Assembly (NCBI GenBank): GCA_036897445.1
Contig: JAYMTL010000031.1
Span: 62,001-126,000 of the forward strand
Source of the DNA: Pelargonium tetragonum
Lineage: Eukaryota; Streptophyta; Magnoliopsida; Geraniales; Geraniaceae
Reading direction: 5' to 3'
Length of the DNA stretch: 64,000 nucleotides
Of this stretch, positions 60,005-64,000 are shown one piece after another (the first letter of the stretch is position 1; each line of letters starts with the position of its first letter). Position numbers and translations under genes: made by a program. Below the pieces are notes generated by a model, which did not search any database, was not told the DNA's origin, and saw only the letters and a program-made list of their open reading frames with translations.

Positions 60005-63000
60005 ATTTATTAGCTTTGATTCGAAATTTCGTTGAGGAGTTGCTCTTTCTCTTGTTTCTTTCTAAGGTTATGTCACGGAAAAGGCCGTACAGTAAAATAT
60101 GATATAGTTCTAGTGAGTAAGTAGGTCAAGAAGAATAGGATAGAGAGTCGCAGGGTAGAGTCAGGCCCAAACCAGATATGTCAGTATATCAAGAATCGTA
60201 AGCATAAGAATATGCAGCAGTTCCTGTTTCTAGGGTTTCCGATATCAGGGGTATAAAGTAGAGATGGATTTGTTATTAGTTAGGGTGCTTTTCCAAAGAG
60301 AAGTTTGTACTAAATAGGAGTTGGAGAGCATAGATCTAAAGAAAGGAAGCCATTCCATTCAATAAAGATATAGTCAAAATCAGTGGTAAACGGGTCAACG
60401 AGGGCCTTAATCGGTACCTAAACTATAAAGAAATTTCTAGACCAAAACTTTAGCATTATCTTGTACTCTTGAGAATTAAGTTTCTTCATTTGAGCTCTGC
60501 AGGATTGAAAGTGAATGCGTTTCTGGCTAAGCTGTGTTTTCTCGACTAAAGTTAGGTTTTCCGGGATACTCGTAATGAAAATAGGTTTTCTTAGAGCGGG
60601 GCTTCGTTGAACTAGGTTAAGCTTTAGCATTTTGAGATAGAAAGTAGATTCAAAAGTTTGGGCTTAGCTCTTCCTCTTGTCTTGTCAGGTATTCTAGGTT
60701 ATCTGCTTAACGAGGGCGTAGAAAGAGTCATTAAGAGAGGCAGCAAGTCGGAGTCCATTCTGTAGGTTGGTTTGCTAGTCCGAAAGTAAAGTATTGTGGG
60801 ATTATCCCCTTTTTGAGTTACTGTCTTTCTATATTCCAAAGAATGATAATTCTAAAGAAAGTCGTGACGCAGGTCAGGTCAAAGGGAATAATTCTAAGTT
60901 TATCTAGTATTGAGATTTTCAATTAGCATGGGGTGTGCACAAGCTCTTAATGAGCTGCGGAATTCAGGGGATCCAAAGTAGAGGTTCTAGTAAGGGCCTG
61001 GTTGCAACTAAATGAAATAGAGGTTAGGTCTAGATCTGAATAAGGGTATTCGAGAAGAAATTTGGGATTGGAGCCTGTTACTTTCCTTAGCAGGGTTTCC
61101 TTTAGGTAGTAAGAGGGCCAAAGGAAGGTAAGCTTTTTTTATAATCAATTTCTAAAGCCAGTCTCTTTTTCGATAAAGACGAGAAAGGTATATAGGGAGC
61201 TTAATATAGAGATTTCCTGTTGTTGCACTCTCTTTCTTTCTTAGGGACTCACCATATAGGACTTTTATTTATAGGTAGGGGGTTTCTCATTCTAAGTAGC
61301 GGTTTTATAAAGAAGAAAAAACTATAGTTAGGGCTTAGTTTGCAAAGACGGGCTAACCTGTGTTTTAGTAAGGGGGCGTACAATAAGTTCTGTTATTCTT
61401 GCAATTCCTGGGTCGTTGTTATCCTGAGTCCCCGGTTTTATGGGAGATCTTGGCTGATAATGTGTAGTAAGCTTGATTGTTTACACGGGAATTGGAATTT
61501 CCAGGTTGGAGGGCTTTTTCATTCCTTTTTTGATAGTCAATCTTGTATTTATAGGCGCTAGAAGAGGTATCTGAAGGTTAGAGGCAGAGCATAGGCTGGA
61601 GCAAGTCAAGTTTAGAGTCTTTCTAAGGAATCTAGTAACAGAACGAGGTCAATTCATTTCCTTTTGATAGGTTTTTCTAGTTCCCACAGGCTGGGATTTC
61701 TAAACTGGTTAACGAAGAGCTAATCTACTCCCTAAAGCAATTCATTCAAAAGAAACCTAGTCAAAAAGGGATGAGAATTCTAAATAGGTTGAGTGGGAGC
61801 TTACTGGGCATATGAACTCTGGGTTTAATGCGTGGAAATGGGCGTACAGGAGAAGGTAGGTAGATGCTATTAGCGGGTTAGCTGGGATTGATTATTGGGT
61901 AGTGGAGTCAAATATGAAAGTAAGGAGATCCCTTCCCAAGTTAAAGTGCTTTTGGATTTTCTTGTTGTTAAGTAGGCTACCTCAGGCTTTCTGATCAATA
62001 GGGAGTGAATTTCTTCTCTGTAAAAGTAAGCAATTCAAGAATGATATAGTAAAAACCAGTGCTAAAGAGTAGGGAACCGCCTAAATGAGTATCAAAACTT
62101 AGTATAATAAATGAAATTCTAGGTAAAAACACTAGCCTTGTTTGCTTGAATCCCCAATCCGGTTTACGAGCTTTAACTGGAAAGTAAGAAAGAAGTAAGT
62201 ACTGTGTTGCTGACTTGCTTACTTAACTAGTCTCTGTAATTTCATTTCTTCTTAGTCCTATAAGTTTATACAAGTGCTGTCACAAGGCAAACTTCTTTAC
62301 TAACTTGGACATTTAGGGTTATGGTTGGACCAATTTAGAACCACACTATTTATTAACGGGTTATGGCTAATCTTGCTTTTGGGGTATTGCTTCTGTGCTT
62401 TGGTATAAGTCCTAAGTCAAATACAGGGTAAGAAGAATATTGGGGTTATAGTTTAGTCAGGTATACTCATTACACTAAATAGGTGCCAGGTCTTCTAATA
62501 GGTAGATCCCATTCATAGGCATGTAAGCTAGGCATGCTTTGAACAATAACATAAAGGAAATCCTGCTAATTTGTATTTGTTAGACCTGTATTTTCTACTT
62601 ATAAGTTCTTGGGTATTACTCTAGCTTTTGCTCCTGGTAAGTCTTTCTACTTTTATAGCTCCTGCAAAGTAAGTTAAGAATCAAAAAGTGGGTAAATAAA
62701 ATATTTTAGTTGAAGTCTTTATCTGGGTAGTGTAAGTAGATATATTCCCTATAAGAATTAGCTCGGGTATTACTAACGTCTGCACAATGGAGTCAAGGTT
62801 TAACACAATGGGTTTGCACTTTTTTTCATCTCTCTAGCTTTAACAAGTCTTTGGGATTCCTATAATAATTCGTAAGAAATTTTAGAGTAGCTCTGATTCT
62901 TTTAAGTTAAGTAAGTACCGGGTATAGCTCTTACGCAAAGGTATAGAAAACAGTTATAGGTATATAGATAATAACGTAATAACCAAGTCGAGCTTCTCAG

Positions 63001-63100
63001 TATTCTCAGTAAAGGAAATCTTTGTTAGAGCTTAATTTTAAGGGTAGAGATTTCCTTTTGGGGTTTATATTATTAGCTTCTATTTATAGTTATAGATCAT

Positions 63101-64000
63101 AAGAAGTGTAGTTATTTTCTAAAAGCAGGTACTCATAGTAAATCTTCAAATAACCCGTTGTAAATGCTTAACTCATTGGGATTTTAGGTTGTGTTGGTTT
63201 AAAGGGATTCCAATAATAGTGAGTTGCCCTTTCCTTTTTTTTTTCTTTTATATAATAAACCTGGATTTTCCTTACTTATAAGCAAGATAAAATTTCTTAT
63301 GTCAGAAACTCCTTTAGTTAGTAAATCCTTCGTTTTAAGCAAGACTCTAAGTTAGGGATTAGGTGAATTTTAGAAACTATAGACCTTGCGTGTTACATTT
63401 ATAAACTTAAGCGCCAAATACAGTGTACTCAATACTTATTTATATGGGGGCCTTTGGTTACAATACCCTTTAAATTAAAGCAACTAAGTTTTCGATTGTC
63501 TACCATACCATAACCGCCGGCCAGGTCTTTCCCTACTGGGCCAGGAGAATGAAAAAAGAGAGTACAAGTAGATATCAATTAGAATAAAAAAAGCACTAGT
63601 AAAACTAAGTGTATGTCTTAATAAAGGTTAAAAAGCTCCTTTACTTTACAGGGGCGTTATCTTAAGGATATTATACTACAGAATTCACATTAATAAAAAA
63701 AAAAGGAGGAATTCAAATGAGTAAAGAGTTCCAATTCTTGAGAATAAAGAGACTTTTAAAAGTATAACTAAAGCTATAAAGTAATGAGTTCCAGTCCAGC
63801 AAGTCAAGTAAGGTAGAGCGGGAATAAAGGGCTAAAAACTAAGGGAATCTTATACAACAAACAAAAAGGATTTAGAAACCGATACTAACTGCAGGTCAAT
63901 TTCTTTTTATTTACAGATAGCTATGTTTCCGTTCAAGTGCTTAGGAATCGAAAAACCCCTAAGGAAAGTTCATTAACAAGTAGCTGCGTTTTCTCGTCTG
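63101..64000. other. gene-free sequence at the window end
   Basis: No gene is recognised. A short AAAAAAGGAGGAATTCAAATG near 63700 looks like a bacterial ribosome-binding site plus ATG, but the frame closes after a few codons. Confidence 0.45.

Larger units (their letters stand above)
57900..63100. repeat. G-rich field of diverged repeats
   Basis: The plus strand is clearly richer in G than C throughout. Segment pairs: 58758-58812 with 59693-59733 (GGGGCAAAGTTCACTAAGTT against GGGACAAAGTCAATAAGTT), and 59370-59480 with 62075-62182 (shared AACTTAGTATAAT, CTAG-ATTGTTTG or CTAGCCTTGTTTG, and a CTTTRACTGGAAA end). TATAAGTCCTAAGTC at 62403 matches 40840. No coding frame longer than 85 codons, and none recognisable (58848-59105 -, 60418-60630 -, 61340-61561 +). 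Confidence 0.6.

Noticed and set aside
63696-63720. Shine-Dalgarno-like AAAAGGAGGAATTC before ATG
   Set aside because: The frame closes within a few codons, and plant mitochondria do not depend on such sites.
1-64000. CRISPR arrays, plasmid or viral polymerase genes, LTR-type elements, plastid-derived segments
   Set aside because: No evenly spaced short direct repeats, no recognisable polymerase, integrase or reverse transcriptase motifs, and no plastid gene sequence were seen in any frame.

Overview
The window looks like a stretch of a very large, gene-poor plant mitochondrial chromosome. Three things point that way. The one clear protein gene is ccmC (29131-29756, +), a cytochrome c maturation gene carried by land-plant mitochondria, and its peptide resembles the angiosperm version as I remember it. 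The tRNA-like sequences are of the kind found in plant mitochondria (Lys-TTT, Gln, Asn-GTT, Glu-like). The rest is A+T-rich DNA (about 35-37% G+C in the lines I sampled) without long open frames. I cannot name the species. The low G+C, the fast-evolving ccmC and the decayed tRNA copies suggest a divergent, rapidly evolving lineage rather than a typical crop mitogenome.

Layout: 1-18 kb is almost featureless apart from degenerate tRNA-like pieces (Lys-like 1377, Gln-like 2922 and 7320, a 3' half at 4005, an Asp-like trace near 16.75 kb). 18.3-25.2 kb is a pyrimidine-rich array of strongly diverged direct repeats. 28.9-29.8 kb holds the most complete tRNA-like cloverleaf and then ccmC. 30.5-35 kb has a Glu-like tRNA trace and an A/C- and GA-rich degenerate repeat field. 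35.2-41.5 kb alternates between strand-polarised repeat blocks, two of which share a 38-bp segment and several flanking segments in changed order. 45.4-55 kb carries further tRNA relics (Gln-like, Met-like, Glu-like, two Lys-like on the minus strand, Asn-like). 57.9-63.1 kb is a G-rich field of diverged repeats.

Two short motifs are scattered on both strands. A 15-mer, AGGTAATGTAATTAA, has eight exact and two one-mismatch copies. An 18-mer, AGGCAAGCTTGCTTGTAA, has four exact copies. By base composition I would expect roughly 0.001 chance copies of the 15-mer in the window, so it is a real dispersed element, but its role is unknown. One copy sits 25 nt upstream of the best trnK(TTT)-like sequence, on the same strand.

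ccmC encodes thymidine-derived residues where angiosperm genes need C-to-U editing, so it appears to have lost its editing sites. It also has one apparent frameshift in a T6 run and a short, slippage-altered C terminus. No rRNA, plastid-derived block, retroelement, CRISPR array, plasmid gene or complete tRNA was found. Family comparisons are from memory, with no search run.
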